Assembly: GCF_007988965.1 (NCBI RefSeq)
Contig: NZ_BJVD01000007.1
Span: 98,625 to 137,494 of the forward strand
Reading direction: 5' to 3'
DNA: 38,870 bases
Origin: Rummeliibacillus stabekisii
GTDB taxonomy: Bacteria; Bacillota; Bacilli; Bacillales_A; Planococcaceae
A program made the position numbers and the translations under genes. The notes under the pieces are model-generated. The model ran no database searches, was not told where the DNA came from, and was given only the letters and a program-made list of their open reading frames with translations. This document shows, in pieces, positions 8,605-16,383 of this stretch. How positions within the stretch are numbered: the stretch's first letter is position 1; the number at the start of each line of letters is the position of its first letter.

Positions 8605-8629
8605 GTGTAGGATTTTTAAAAAAGGGTAT
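8605..8629 (+). promoter_or_regulatory. Candidate SigB promoter for the YtxH-like gene
   Basis: GTGTAG (8605-8610) and a perfect GGGTAT (8624-8629) are separated by 13 bases. The SigB consensus is GTTTAA, 12-15 bases, GGGTAT. SigB itself is encoded in this window. No SigA-like pair fits as well here. Confidence 0.65.
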
Positions 8630-8667
8630 AGTTATCCTAGAACAAATTGATATAACGGGAGGAAATG

Positions 8668-9012
8668 ATGAACATGGGAAAAAGTAAATCATTATTACTA
8701 GCAGGATTAGCGGCAGGAGCGTACGCTTATTTCCGTAAGAAAGAAAACCGCGACAAAGCAATGGAGGCATTCAACTCAACAAAGGATAAAGTAAATGAGT
8801 TTGTAGACAAAAACTTCTCTTCTTCCCCAGATGTAAAAGAAGATGCTGTAAGAACAACTACTGGTGATGGACATACAGATCCAGAACTTACGTATGATGA
8901 AGAAGATAGCAAAATGACATATGAAGGTTCAACAATGACAAGCATCAACTATGAAAATGCTGAACAAGATGATAAATTAAATGGCGTTAAGCCTCCTGAA
9001 GAAAATAAATAA
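8668..9012 (+). CDS. YtxH-like small general-stress protein
   Basis: This is an approximately 114-residue protein with an N-terminal short hydrophobic stretch (LLLAGLAAGAYAYF) followed by a lysine-rich helix (KKENRDKAMEAFNSTKDKV) and an acidic, threonine-rich, probably disordered tail. This layout resembles YtxH-domain proteins, several of which belong to the SigB general stress regulon; the match is by architecture only. Three in-frame ATGs are possible: 8665, 8668 and 8674. GGGAGG ends at 8662, so 8665 is too close; 8668 (spacing 5) or 8674 (spacing 11) is more likely. A SigB-type promoter lies about 40 bases upstream, supporting a stress role. Confidence 0.75.
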   Translation: MNMGKSKSLLLAGLAAGAYAYFRKKENRDKAMEAFNSTKDKVNEFVDKNFSSSPDVKEDAVRTTTGDGHTDPELTYDEEDSKMTYEGSTMTSINYENAEQDDKLNGVKPPEENK

Positions 9013-9014
9013 AT

Positions 9015-9050
9015 GAAAAAAGAGTTGTCTTTGTGACAACTCCTTTTTTA
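9015..9050. terminator. Bidirectional terminator between convergent genes
   Basis: GAGTTGTC (9022-9029) pairs with GACAACTC (9035-9042), with A-rich flank on the left and T-run on the right. It serves both the YtxH-like gene and the LytTR gene on the other strand. Confidence 0.85.
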
Positions 9051-9056
9051 TGTGTT

Positions 9057-9707
9057 TTAGAATCCTAAAGACCGGCGGAAGTAGCTAGCATAGCGCTGAC
9101 TAACAGGTATCCGAGTTCCGTCTTTCATTATTAATAAGAAAGTGGAATGCGAATCGGGTTGAATTTCTTCGATATAATCAATGTTAACAATATAAGAGCG
9201 ATGGCAACGTATAAAAGTATCAGGAGATAAGAACAATTCCAAATCGCTTAAGTTTAATCGATGGTATCCTTCTTTTTGGATTGATTTAACGTATGTTTTA
9301 CGTAGCTGTGTTTCTAAGTAGATCACATTTTCATGTTTGACAGGATACCAGCAATCATCAACTTTAATGGTAATGTAATTAGTTAAAAAAGGAGAAGGTT
9401 TTTGTGGGAAAATAGCTGTAATTGCACCTTTTGTCTCCCCTTCTTCCATTAAAGGGATACTCATGCCATAGTAAGGTACGCCAAATACGTCTGATTCGAT
9501 AAAAGAATTAATTTTTTGACCGTAGCTTAGTGCCTTGCGGGTAGCAGAGCCTTCAGGAATGTCATCGCCCGGCTTAATTTTCAAATCAATCTTTTTGCTT
9601 GGTTGATAATAGATATATTTTTCTGTATCTGAAATAACTATTGATGTGTTGTCAGGGAAAAATTCCTTTATAACTTCTATCAATTCCTCGATAGACTTTG
9701 GATCCAT
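9057..9707 (-). CDS. LytTR-family DNA-binding regulator with PAS-like sensor domain
   Basis: This is a 216-residue regulator. The C-terminal half (about 115-216) is a LytTR domain: DDCWYPVKHENVIYLETQLR, a central SDLELFLSPDTFIRCHRSYI block and the terminal RIPVSQRYASYFRRSLGF. The N-terminal half is not a CheY-type receiver. It contains KYIYYQPSKKIDLKIKPGDD, a GSATRKAL segment and GVPYYGMSIPLMEEGETKG, which resembles the PAS-like ligand domain of soluble chemoreceptors such as YfmS (comparison from memory). It may therefore sense a small molecule directly, without a partner kinase; none is encoded nearby. It is divergent from an AraC regulator across a 472-base gap. Its targets are unknown. 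Confidence 0.87.
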   Translation of the reverse strand: MDPKSIEELIEVIKEFFPDNTSIVISDTEKYIYYQPSKKIDLKIKPGDDIPEGSATRKALSYGQKINSFIESDVFGVPYYGMSIPLMEEGETKGAITAIFPQKPSPFLTNYITIKVDDCWYPVKHENVIYLETQLRKTYVKSIQKEGYHRLNLSDLELFLSPDTFIRCHRSYIVNIDYIEEIQPDSHSTFLLIMKDGTRIPVSQRYASYFRRSLGF

Positions 9708-10179
9708 GAATACCTACCTCGTTTCTTTGCATTCATCATAATACAGTACTCCCTATAAAACATAGGATGATTAAGCACTGTTATAATTATTCTCTTCACA
9801 TATTATGACACAATTCTATTATTGAAAATACTCCTTCGTGAAAAATTGTTGGTTTTTACACTGCTTTATATTAGAGAAATAAGAACGGTATATTTATAGT
9901 CGGTTAAAACGCGATTAAAAAGTAATAAATAGGGAAGAAATTTTAATTCTTTTAACTACAAAACCCAAAGGGGGACCCTAGCACCAATATAGCTATAATT
10001 TGGCTAATTTCCTGAAATGTATTTTTTATAAGAACTAGTACCCAATTTTTAAAAGAACCAATTTACTCAAATTTTCTTTAAGATTGGGTAATAAAACTAT
10101 TTTCATATTACCATTTTCGTTATATAGTAAGATTAACGTGATAAAATACTGTGTAATTTTATAGAAAGATGGGGAGTTT
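9708..10179. other. Intergenic region between divergent LytTR and AraC regulator genes
   Basis: This is an A/T-rich gap of about 470 bases. It contains a plausible SigA promoter for the AraC gene at 10100-10128 and a short G/C island CCCAAAGGGGGACCC near 9963. No ORF, tRNA or clear riboswitch was seen. I found no clear LytTR direct repeat that I would defend. Confidence 0.5.
10100..10128 (+). promoter_or_regulatory. Probable SigA promoter of the AraC regulator gene
   Basis: TTTTCA (10100-10105), a 17-base spacer and TATAGT (10123-10128) lie about 50 bases before the start codon. Confidence 0.45.
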
Positions 10180-10965
10180 ATGCTGCAAAAACAATATTCC
10201 ATTTCAGAAACAATCTCGAAAAAGTACTTTGAAGAAATTGAAATTATAGAAAACTACGAAGGCATAGAAGAGTTTTTTGAAATAGAAGCACAACTTTTAA
10301 GGCAGATTTACCAATTAGAGTTAAATGAGGCAAGGGCATCACTGCGCCAACTAATAGATATTTTAGCTATACGAGCTGGGAAAGAATTCATCCGTTCAGT
10401 AAGGCATTACTTTGTCATTTTATCATCTGTTGTCACAAGAAAATTACTTGAAAACCAAGCACCATCAAAGAAAGTGTTTGCGTTTAACACAGCATGTATA
10501 CAAATGATCGATAAACAGATGAAAGATGCAGAATTCCTGCAATTTGCGGACGACTTAATAGAATTTTATATCTATGTCATCTCAGAAAGAAAACAACCAT
10601 CCTATAGACACCAAACAGTAAATAAAGTCATTATGTACATAGATGATGAAGTCGAATCGGACTTTTCAGTCGAAGACATCGCCATGTATTTTTCCATTAG
10701 CACAAGCCATTTATCACGTATTTTTAAAGAGCATGTTGGCATAACTTTAGTAGAGTATTTAAATGTTCGAAGAGTGGAAGAATCTCAATATTATCTAAGG
10801 CATACGAACAAAAGCATATCTGAAATATCAGATCAATTCCATTTTTGCAATCAAAGCTATTACACACGTATTTTTAAAAAATACGTTGGTTGTACACCGA
10901 AGCATTTTAGAGACAAGCCTGAAGAAGAATATTACCGTTATAAATTACCAGAAAGACTATTATAA
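10180..10965 (+). CDS. AraC-family transcriptional regulator
   Basis: This 261-residue protein has a C-terminal double helix-turn-helix of the AraC/XylS type (about 148-248). The first helix-turn-helix is SVEDIAMYFSISTSHLSRIF and the second is SISEISDQFHFCNQSYYTRI, followed by FKKYVGCTPKHFR. The N-terminal 140 residues are helical and are not a cupin, a CheY receiver or a domain I recognise, so the signal is unknown. The start codon is an ATG with GGGGAG only three bases away; no better start is available nearby. It is divergent from the LytTR gene and upstream of yidC, without sign of co-transcription with either. Confidence 0.88.
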   Translation: MLQKQYSISETISKKYFEEIEIIENYEGIEEFFEIEAQLLRQIYQLELNEARASLRQLIDILAIRAGKEFIRSVRHYFVILSSVVTRKLLENQAPSKKVFAFNTACIQMIDKQMKDAEFLQFADDLIEFYIYVISERKQPSYRHQTVNKVIMYIDDEVESDFSVEDIAMYFSISTSHLSRIFKEHVGITLVEYLNVRRVEESQYYLRHTNKSISEISDQFHFCNQSYYTRIFKKYVGCTPKHFRDKPEEEYYRYKLPERLL

Positions 10966-11002
10966 TTTGAAATCGTTACATATATATTGAATAAACACAA
11001 TT

Positions 11003-11030
11003 TTGATTTGATTAGTATCCTCTATATAAT
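11003..11030 (+). promoter_or_regulatory. SigA promoter of yidC
   Basis: TTGATT (11003-11008), a 16-base spacer and a perfect TATAAT (11025-11030) lie about 40 bases before the start codon. Confidence 0.65.
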
Positions 11031-11070
11031 GTATACTTCACTATAGCTTGAGAAATTGTAGGTGAATATA

Positions 11071-11919
11071 TTGAAGAAGAAACTTTGGTTAGTTTCAATG
11101 GTCGGTCTTGCTCCATTTTTGCTAGCTGGCTGTAGTTCAGTGCAAAATAAAGAAGGCTTTTTCTATAGTACATTTGTAAAACCGATGGATTTCTTGCTAG
11201 ACTTTATTGGGAACTCCCTTTTTAATGGGAACTATGGCGCAGCGATTATCATAATTACTGTGTTAATCCGTTTTATTCTAATGCCTTTCATGTTGAAGAA
11301 CTATAAAAATCAACAGGGTATGAAAGAAAAAATGGATCAATTGAAACCCGAAATGGACGAGATCCAAAAAAAATTAAAAGCCGCTAAATCAAAAGAAGAA
11401 CAAATGGCTTTACAACAAGAGATGATGGGATTGTACAAAAAGTACAATGTCAACCCATTGAATATGGGCTGTTTGCCTGTCATTATCCAAATGCCGATTA
11501 TTATGGGCTTATACTACTCCATTCGTTATTCGTCTGAAGTACAAGCGCACCATTTCTTATGGTTTAAGCTTGGAGACCCAGATATTGTTATGACACTTAT
11601 CGCTGGTGCTGTTTACTTTGTACAAGCACAAGTTTCATTATGGACAGTGCCTGAGCAACAAAAAGCACAGATGAAAATCATGATGTACATTTCTCCAATA
11701 ATGATCATGTTCATCTCGTACACTAGTATGGCTGCACTTCCTTTATATTGGTCTGTCAGTGGTGCTTTATTGATTTTCCAAACATATCTTGGACGTAAAT
11801 TTTACTCTCAACATCCAGAGAAAGCAGTTGAAAAAACCGCTGTCCCTGATTCGGATAGAAAATTGACTCCTGCAGAAAAGCAGGCTGCGAAATCAGCAAA
11901 GAAAAAATCAAAAAAATAA
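11071..11919 (+). CDS. yidC: Membrane protein insertase YidC/Oxa1 (lipoprotein form)
   Basis: This 282-residue insertase belongs to the SpoIIIJ/YqjG group. A lipoprotein signal ends in LLAGC, with Cys21 as the lipid site. A membrane segment follows near 60, where the hydrophilic-groove arginine is in TVLIRFILMPFM. A cytoplasmic helical hairpin rich in Lys/Glu spans about 85-125, and the C-terminal membrane segments include VNPLNMGCLPVIIQMPIIMG. The tail is very basic (KKKSKK), as in ribosome-binding YidC homologues. I choose TTG 11071 over GTG 11062 because AGGTGA at 11060-11065 serves as the ribosome binding site and overlaps the GTG. YidC inserts and folds membrane proteins alone or with SecYEG. 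A second copy elsewhere in the genome is usual. Confidence 0.93.
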   Translation: MKKKLWLVSMVGLAPFLLAGCSSVQNKEGFFYSTFVKPMDFLLDFIGNSLFNGNYGAAIIIITVLIRFILMPFMLKNYKNQQGMKEKMDQLKPEMDEIQKKLKAAKSKEEQMALQQEMMGLYKKYNVNPLNMGCLPVIIQMPIIMGLYYSIRYSSEVQAHHFLWFKLGDPDIVMTLIAGAVYFVQAQVSLWTVPEQQKAQMKIMMYISPIMIMFISYTSMAALPLYWSVSGALLIFQTYLGRKFYSQHPEKAVEKTAVPDSDRKLTPAEKQAAKSAKKKSKK

Positions 11920-11924
11920 AGTAA

Positions 11925-12071
11925 CGATGCAAGAGTTATAATCATCGACTTGAGTGTTCGTGAACGATTCAAAGCATTTTCATGTAGAAGCCCTATCTTT
12001 TCAGATATGGATCTTACTACTTTTGAATGCGGTATAAACTTCTAAATCGAGGCGAATTTTGCCTCGATTTT
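11925..12071 (+). promoter_or_regulatory. Structured untranslated region ending in a terminator (possible leader element)
   Basis: Several hairpins fill the space between yidC and the next gene. CGATG/CATCG pair at 11925-11929 and 11943-11947. A three-tier stem follows: GCATT, GTAG and CCCTATC (11974-11997) pair with GATATGG, CTAC and AATGC (12004-12030). An intrinsic terminator at 12044-12071 then lies immediately before the ribosome binding site of the next gene. It could be the 3' UTR of yidC or a regulatory leader. I do not recognise a known riboswitch class. Confidence 0.4.
12044..12071 (+). terminator. Intrinsic terminator upstream of small membrane protein gene
   Basis: AAATCGAGGC (12044-12053) pairs with GCCTCGATTT (12061-12070) around a seven-base loop, followed by T residues. 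It is 24 bases before the next start codon. Confidence 0.85.
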
Positions 12072-12095
12072 TAATTGGTTAAGGGAGGCAACAAA

Positions 12096-12341
12096 TTGAG
12101 TTCGAAAGCACTAACAGGTGTACTTGTAGCGCTTACAAGTATTCTGGCTGTTATTTTTATTATTCGTCAAAATTTTGATTGGGCAGTTCTTTTCATTTCA
12201 TTGATGTTTACGATTACAAACTCTTTCCGTGCAAAGGATATGGCAAGGCAAGGGTATACAAAAGAAGCGAAGTGGATGAAAGGGACGGCTATATTTTTTG
12301 GAATCGCTACGCTTGTTGTATTAGCGCTGATTCTTTTTTAA
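12096..12341 (+). CDS. Small three-helix membrane protein, function unknown
   Basis: This 81-residue protein has three hydrophobic segments (about 5-22, 27-42 and 61-80). They are separated by short charged loops, including RAKDMARQGYTKEAKWMKG. I do not recognise the family. The frame is open from 12075, but TTG 12096 is favoured because AAGGGAGG (12081-12088) lies eight bases upstream. Its leader carries a terminator and other possible structure, which would fit conditional expression. The VanY-type gene starts about 40 bases downstream with its own ribosome binding site and may be co-transcribed. Confidence 0.75.
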   Translation: MSSKALTGVLVALTSILAVIFIIRQNFDWAVLFISLMFTITNSFRAKDMARQGYTKEAKWMKGTAIFFGIATLVVLALILF

Positions 12342-12382
12342 AATGATGTAGTCAGCAGTTTTAAATATAAGAGGTGTAAGCA

Positions 12383-13126
12383 ATGATTAAAAAACATGTT
12401 AAGAAATCTTCATTTGCATTCCTGTCGATTGCGGCGCTTGCCGGCAGTATATTAGCAGGGTGCAATGATATAAAACAAGAGCCATCTGACAAACCTGTTC
12501 AAAAGGAAGTATCTCATGATCCAGCAACAGAAAAGAAAAAGACTAAAATCAAAGACGAGAAAGTAGATGCAGGGGGCTATATAATTGGTAAGAAATTGCC
12601 TAAAAAAGCCACGTATATGCAAGGTTTTTTGGTCGCAAGTAAGCAATATCCTTTGCCTGCAAGCTATGCGCCAGGAGAGAATCCGGAGGCTAGAGATGCG
12701 TTTAATAAGCTAAATGCTGCAGCTTCTTTGGACGGCTTTCATTTTGATGCATTCAGCACCTATCGGTCATATGATCGTCAAGTAGAGTTATATAATGCGT
12801 ATGTCAAACGCGATGGTAAGAAAGCAGCTGATAGGTATAGTGCTCGACCGGGTTATTCAGAGCATCAAACGGGTTTAGCATTCGATATCGGTGAAGTAGG
12901 AAATGAAGCGGCCTATGCAGATAATGCTTTCGGTAAAACAGAAGCTGGCAAATGGCTTGCAAAAAATGCACATAAATATGGTTTTATTATGCGTTATCCA
13001 AAAGGTAAAGAAACTGTTACAGGTTATATGCATGAATCATGGCATTTCCGTTATGTAGGTCCGAAGGCTGCAAAAGAAATCTATAAAAAGAATGAGACAT
13101 TAGAAGAATATCTTGGTATTAAATAA
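12383..13126 (+). CDS. D-alanyl-D-alanine carboxypeptidase lipoprotein (VanY/LdcB type, M15)
   Basis: This 247-residue lipoprotein has a signal peptide ending in ILAGC (Cys27), a charged linker of about 45 residues, and an M15B peptidase domain from about 85 onward. The zinc and active-site residues are visible: STYRSYDRQ near 125, SEHQTGLAFDIG with His161 and Asp168, and HESWHFRYVG with Glu218 and His221. The family trims the terminal D-Ala (or, for LdcB, L,D-bonds) from peptidoglycan stem peptides at the outer membrane face. The exact bond is not predictable here. With ddl, murF, alr and rodA in the same window it is part of wall metabolism, but no van resistance genes accompany it, so a housekeeping role is likely. 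Confidence 0.92.
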   Translation: MIKKHVKKSSFAFLSIAALAGSILAGCNDIKQEPSDKPVQKEVSHDPATEKKKTKIKDEKVDAGGYIIGKKLPKKATYMQGFLVASKQYPLPASYAPGENPEARDAFNKLNAAASLDGFHFDAFSTYRSYDRQVELYNAYVKRDGKKAADRYSARPGYSEHQTGLAFDIGEVGNEAAYADNAFGKTEAGKWLAKNAHKYGFIMRYPKGKETVTGYMHESWHFRYVGPKAAKEIYKKNETLEEYLGIK

Positions 13127-13137
13127 ATAGTAAAAGA

Positions 13138-13174
13138 AAAAAGCTTAAAGCAAGTTACTTGCTTTAAGCTTTTT
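13138..13174. terminator. Bidirectional terminator between convergent genes
   Basis: A perfect 17-bp stem (13138-13154 with 13158-13174) with a three-base loop and A/T ends separates the carboxypeptidase and cardiolipin synthase genes. Confidence 0.92.
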
Positions 13175-13209
13175 CTATAGGGAGTATCCCGTAAATCCTG
13201 ATTATCATT

Positions 13210-14667
13210 TTATAATATTGGAGATAATAATCGTGAAATTGATTCTTTCATCTTAATAGTCCGTGAACGGTTATCGTATAACTCTTGTGTAAGCTCTGTA
13301 GAAAGTAGCATGTCTTTTTCGAATAGCTCCGCTAGCTTATGAGATGTCTCGCGGTGATAGATAAAGGCATTTACTTCAAAGTTTAGCTTAAAACTACGGA
13401 AATCGATATTGGCTGTTCCTACTGTCGATGCTTCATCATCAATCACAATCATCTTAGTGTGCAAGAATCCATTTTCGTAAATATATATTCTGGCGCCCGC
13501 TTTCAATAGCTGTCCGACATAGGAGTAAGTTGCCCAATACACAAACATATGGTCTGGTTTGTTCGGGATCATAATCCGGACATCTATACCTGATAAACAA
13601 GCAATTCGAACTGCGTCCATAAAGCTGTCATCCGGAATGAAATAGGGTGTTTGGATGTAAATGTACTTTTGGGCCATGCCGATTAATTTAAGGTAGGCAT
13701 TCTTAATTTGTTCCCATTCAGAGTCGGGACCGCTTGAAACAATTTGAATACTGACTTCTCCTTTACGCGTAATAGCGGGGAAGTAGTGATCTGCATATTG
13801 AATATCTTTTGTGTTGGAGGCTTGATTCCAATCCAAAAGGAATCTTGTTTGCATAGGATGTACAGAACTACCTTCAAGTCGCAGATGTGTATCTCGCCAA
13901 TAACCAAACTTCTTCTTTAAACCAAGATATTCATCACCCACATTAAAACCACCGATATAACCAACGCGCCCATCAATAATTACAAGCTTACGGTGATTCC
14001 GATAATTCATGCGCGGATTAATCAGTGGTAAGATGGAAGGGAAAAATACCTCAACCTCACCACCTGCATCGATGAGTTCTTGGAAATGCTTCACATGCAC
14101 GCCTCTAGAACCCATTTCATCATAAAGTAACCTTACCTGCACGCCTTGCTTCGCTTTCTTGGTAAGCTCCTTTACAATTTTGGTGCCTAGCCGATCAACG
14201 CGAAAAATATAATATTGAATATGAATATGATGTTTTGCAGATTCTATGTCTTCAAGCAATGCCTTGAATTTCTCCTCACCATCATTAAAAATCGTGACAG
14301 CATTGTCTTGCGTCAAAACCGCATGGTTGGTCGTTAAATTCATAAAAATCAACTCTTTGAAGTGCGCTGCGTCATCAAGACGAAACTCAAATGTATTTTC
14401 TTGAATCGCTTCCATTTGATATTCAATTAATTGATCAATCCCAATTTTCTTGCGTCCTTCCCATCTGAAAAGATGTTTCTTGCGGAGTTGCCTGCCCAAT
14501 AATATATAAAGGATAAATCCAGCGACAGGCAAAAAGAAAAGAACAAGAATCCACGCCCAAGTTGACGTAGGCTCTTTTCTTTCTAAAAAAATGATAATAG
14601 CTGCTAGCAGGATGTTGGATACTAAAATAATGGAAACAATTAAGGAAGTTAAATTCGCTGTATCCAT
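13210..14667 (-). CDS. cls: Cardiolipin synthase
   Basis: This 485-residue phospholipase-D-superfamily enzyme joins two phosphatidylglycerol molecules into cardiolipin and glycerol at the membrane. Two N-terminal membrane segments (about 5-27 and 36-57) precede the catalytic domains. Both HKD motifs are intact: NHRKLVIIDGRVGYIGG with His225, Lys227 and Asp232, and HTKMIVIDDEASTVGTANID with His403, Lys405 and Asp410. The length equals typical bacterial Cls (about 480-500). The ATG at 14667 follows AGAAGGTGAC on the minus strand. It is a single gene ending near the bidirectional hairpin at 13138-13174. Bacillales often have more than one Cls paralogue; this one looks fully functional. Confidence 0.95.
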   Translation of the reverse strand: MDTANLTSLIVSIILVSNILLAAIIIFLERKEPTSTWAWILVLFFLPVAGFILYILLGRQLRKKHLFRWEGRKKIGIDQLIEYQMEAIQENTFEFRLDDAAHFKELIFMNLTTNHAVLTQDNAVTIFNDGEEKFKALLEDIESAKHHIHIQYYIFRVDRLGTKIVKELTKKAKQGVQVRLLYDEMGSRGVHVKHFQELIDAGGEVEVFFPSILPLINPRMNYRNHRKLVIIDGRVGYIGGFNVGDEYLGLKKKFGYWRDTHLRLEGSSVHPMQTRFLLDWNQASNTKDIQYADHYFPAITRKGEVSIQIVSSGPDSEWEQIKNAYLKLIGMAQKYIYIQTPYFIPDDSFMDAVRIACLSGIDVRIMIPNKPDHMFVYWATYSYVGQLLKAGARIYIYENGFLHTKMIVIDDEASTVGTANIDFRSFKLNFEVNAFIYHRETSHKLAELFEKDMLLSTELTQELYDNRSRTIKMKESISRLLSPIL

Positions 14668-14826
14668 TTAGTAGTCACCTTCTTCCGTGTACTTCTCTTT
14701 AGTATAGCCTATATAATACCGAATTCAACTGGATAAAGAAACAAACATTACTTTCCTGTTTCGAAACGATTAAATTCAATTTTCATTTTATTTAACAGGA
14801 GATAAAGATGTTTTAAAAGTTTGAGT

Positions 14827-14849
14827 AAACCTACTTGACTAATAGGTTT
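14827..14849 (+). promoter_or_regulatory. Inverted repeat over a TTGACT box upstream of tcyP
   Basis: AAACCTA (14827-14833) and TAGGTTT (14843-14849) form a perfect 7-bp inverted repeat around a TTGACT (14835-14840) that could be a -35 element. The corresponding -10 is poor (TAATCT, 17 bases on). It may be a repressor site or a weak hairpin. Confidence 0.4.
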
Positions 14850-14899
14850 TCTTGTTTTAATCTAAGAATACAATTTTTATAGAATGGGGTTGTGAAGGG

Positions 14900-16291
14900 T
14901 TGAATACCTTTTTAATAATAATAAACGTAATAGTCCTGCTATTGCTGATTGGCTTGCTTATTTATATGAATAAAAAGCATGTCTCATTTTCTAAACGTGT
15001 ATTTACAGGTTTAGGAATAGGTATCGTATTTGGGCTATTCCTGCACTTTGTTTATGGCCCAACGACAGATGTTGTCGTAAAAACAGTTGACTGGTTTAGC
15101 ATTGTCGGAACAGGCTATGTGAAACTGTTACAAATGGTGGCTATGCCATTAGTATTTATTTCAATCATTTCAGCATTTACAAAAGTAGTTGCTGGTAAAA
15201 ACTTCGGTAAAATTGCTGCTCTAATTTTATTTATATTAGTTGGAACTACAGCTATCGCTGCTTCAGTCGGTATAGCTTCAGCACTTGGTTTCCATCTTGA
15301 TGCAACACAGCTTGTACAAGGTGATGCGGAACAAGCGCGTGGGACAGAAATAGTTCAAAAATCAGAAGACCTTGGCGATAAGTCAATGCCACAACAAATC
15401 ATTGATCTGCTTCCTGCTAATCCATTTTTAGATTTAACAGGCGCTCGTTCTTCTTCAACGATTGCAGTAGTTATTTTTGCAGCATTCTTAGGCTTCGGCT
15501 ATTTAGCTGTAAGACGTAAAGATGAGAAAACAGCTGACATGATTAAAACAGGTATAGATACAATCTATTCACTTATCATGCAAGTCGTAAAAATTGTCTT
15601 GCGTTTAACTCCTTTCGGGATTTTAGCAATTATGACATCGACTATTGCTACATCTGACTTTGGAGCTATTTACAATATGGGTAAATTTGTTATCGCTTCG
15701 TATGTTGCGTTAGCAGTGATGTTTATTATCCATATGATTATCATTACTTTAACAGGTATGAGTCCTGTGACTTATATCAAAAAGGTATTGCCTACATTAG
15801 TATTTGCTTTTAGTTCACGCTCTAGTGCTGGTACATTACCCCTCAATATTCAAACACAAACAAACCGTTTAGGTGTTTCTGAAGGGATTGCCAATTTTGC
15901 GGGTTCATTTGGTATCTCTATTGGCCAAAATGGCTGTGCTGGTGTTTATCCTGCGATGCTTGCCATCATGATTGCACCTAGTGCAGGAATTAATCCATTA
16001 GATCCTGGATTTATCCTTACACTAATCTTTGTAGTTGCCATTAGTTCATTCGGTGTGGCTGGTGTCGGCGGTGGTGCAACATTCGCGGCTATCATCGTAT
16101 TGTCTGCTATGAACTTGCCTGTCGCATTAGCGGGTGTTTTAATCTCAGTTGAACCATTGATTGACATGGGTCGTACAGCATTAAATGTGAATGACTCTAT
16201 GGTAGCTGGTGTAACGACAGCACGTATCACTGGTGAGCTAGATAAAGACGTTTACAATTCAAAAGAACAACAAGATTTAGCTGAAATTTAA
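14900..16291 (+). CDS. tcyP: L-cystine sodium/proton symporter TcyP
   Basis: This 463-residue member of the dicarboxylate/amino acid:cation symporter family is collinear with B. subtilis TcyP throughout. Matching segments include the N-terminal KHVSFSKRVFTGLGIGIVFG and later FAFSSRSSAGTLPLNIQTQ (the serine-rich hairpin loop of this family). Others are FGISIGQNGCAGVYPAMLA, GVAGVGGGATFAAI and ISVEPLIDMGRTALNV. TcyP takes up L-cystine as sulphur source. The start is TTG 14900; AAGGG is too near it, but GGGG at 14886-14889 could act. In B. subtilis, tcyP is controlled by CymR; the inverted repeat at 14827-14849 is a candidate control site here, not a proven CymR box. It is monocistronic, with a terminator at 16299-16336. 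Confidence 0.95.
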   Translation: MNTFLIIINVIVLLLLIGLLIYMNKKHVSFSKRVFTGLGIGIVFGLFLHFVYGPTTDVVVKTVDWFSIVGTGYVKLLQMVAMPLVFISIISAFTKVVAGKNFGKIAALILFILVGTTAIAASVGIASALGFHLDATQLVQGDAEQARGTEIVQKSEDLGDKSMPQQIIDLLPANPFLDLTGARSSSTIAVVIFAAFLGFGYLAVRRKDEKTADMIKTGIDTIYSLIMQVVKIVLRLTPFGILAIMTSTIATSDFGAIYNMGKFVIASYVALAVMFIIHMIIITLTGMSPVTYIKKVLPTLVFAFSSRSSAGTLPLNIQTQTNRLGVSEGIANFAGSFGISIGQNGCAGVYPAMLAIMIAPSAGINPLDPGFILTLIFVVAISSFGVAGVGGGATFAAIIVLSAMNLPVALAGVLISVEPLIDMGRTALNVNDSMVAGVTTARITGELDKDVYNSKEQQDLAEI

Positions 16292-16298
16292 TGATATT

Positions 16299-16336
16299 AA
16301 GCTGCCTTCTCTTTAAAAGGGGAGGCAGCTTTTTTT
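16299..16336 (+). terminator. Intrinsic terminator after tcyP
   Basis: AAGCTGCCT pairs with the AGGCAGCTT arm ending near 16332, followed by a T-run. Confidence 0.88.
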
Positions 16337-16343
16337 GTTGGGA

Positions 16344-16378
16344 AAATAAAAGCCTTCAACCAAATGATTGAAGGCTTG
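16344..16378 (-). terminator. Intrinsic terminator of the MFS gene
   Basis: AAGCCTTCAA (16350-16359) pairs with TTGAAGGCTT (16368-16377). On the minus strand it is followed by T residues. Confidence 0.85.
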
Positions 16379-16383
16379 ATGTA

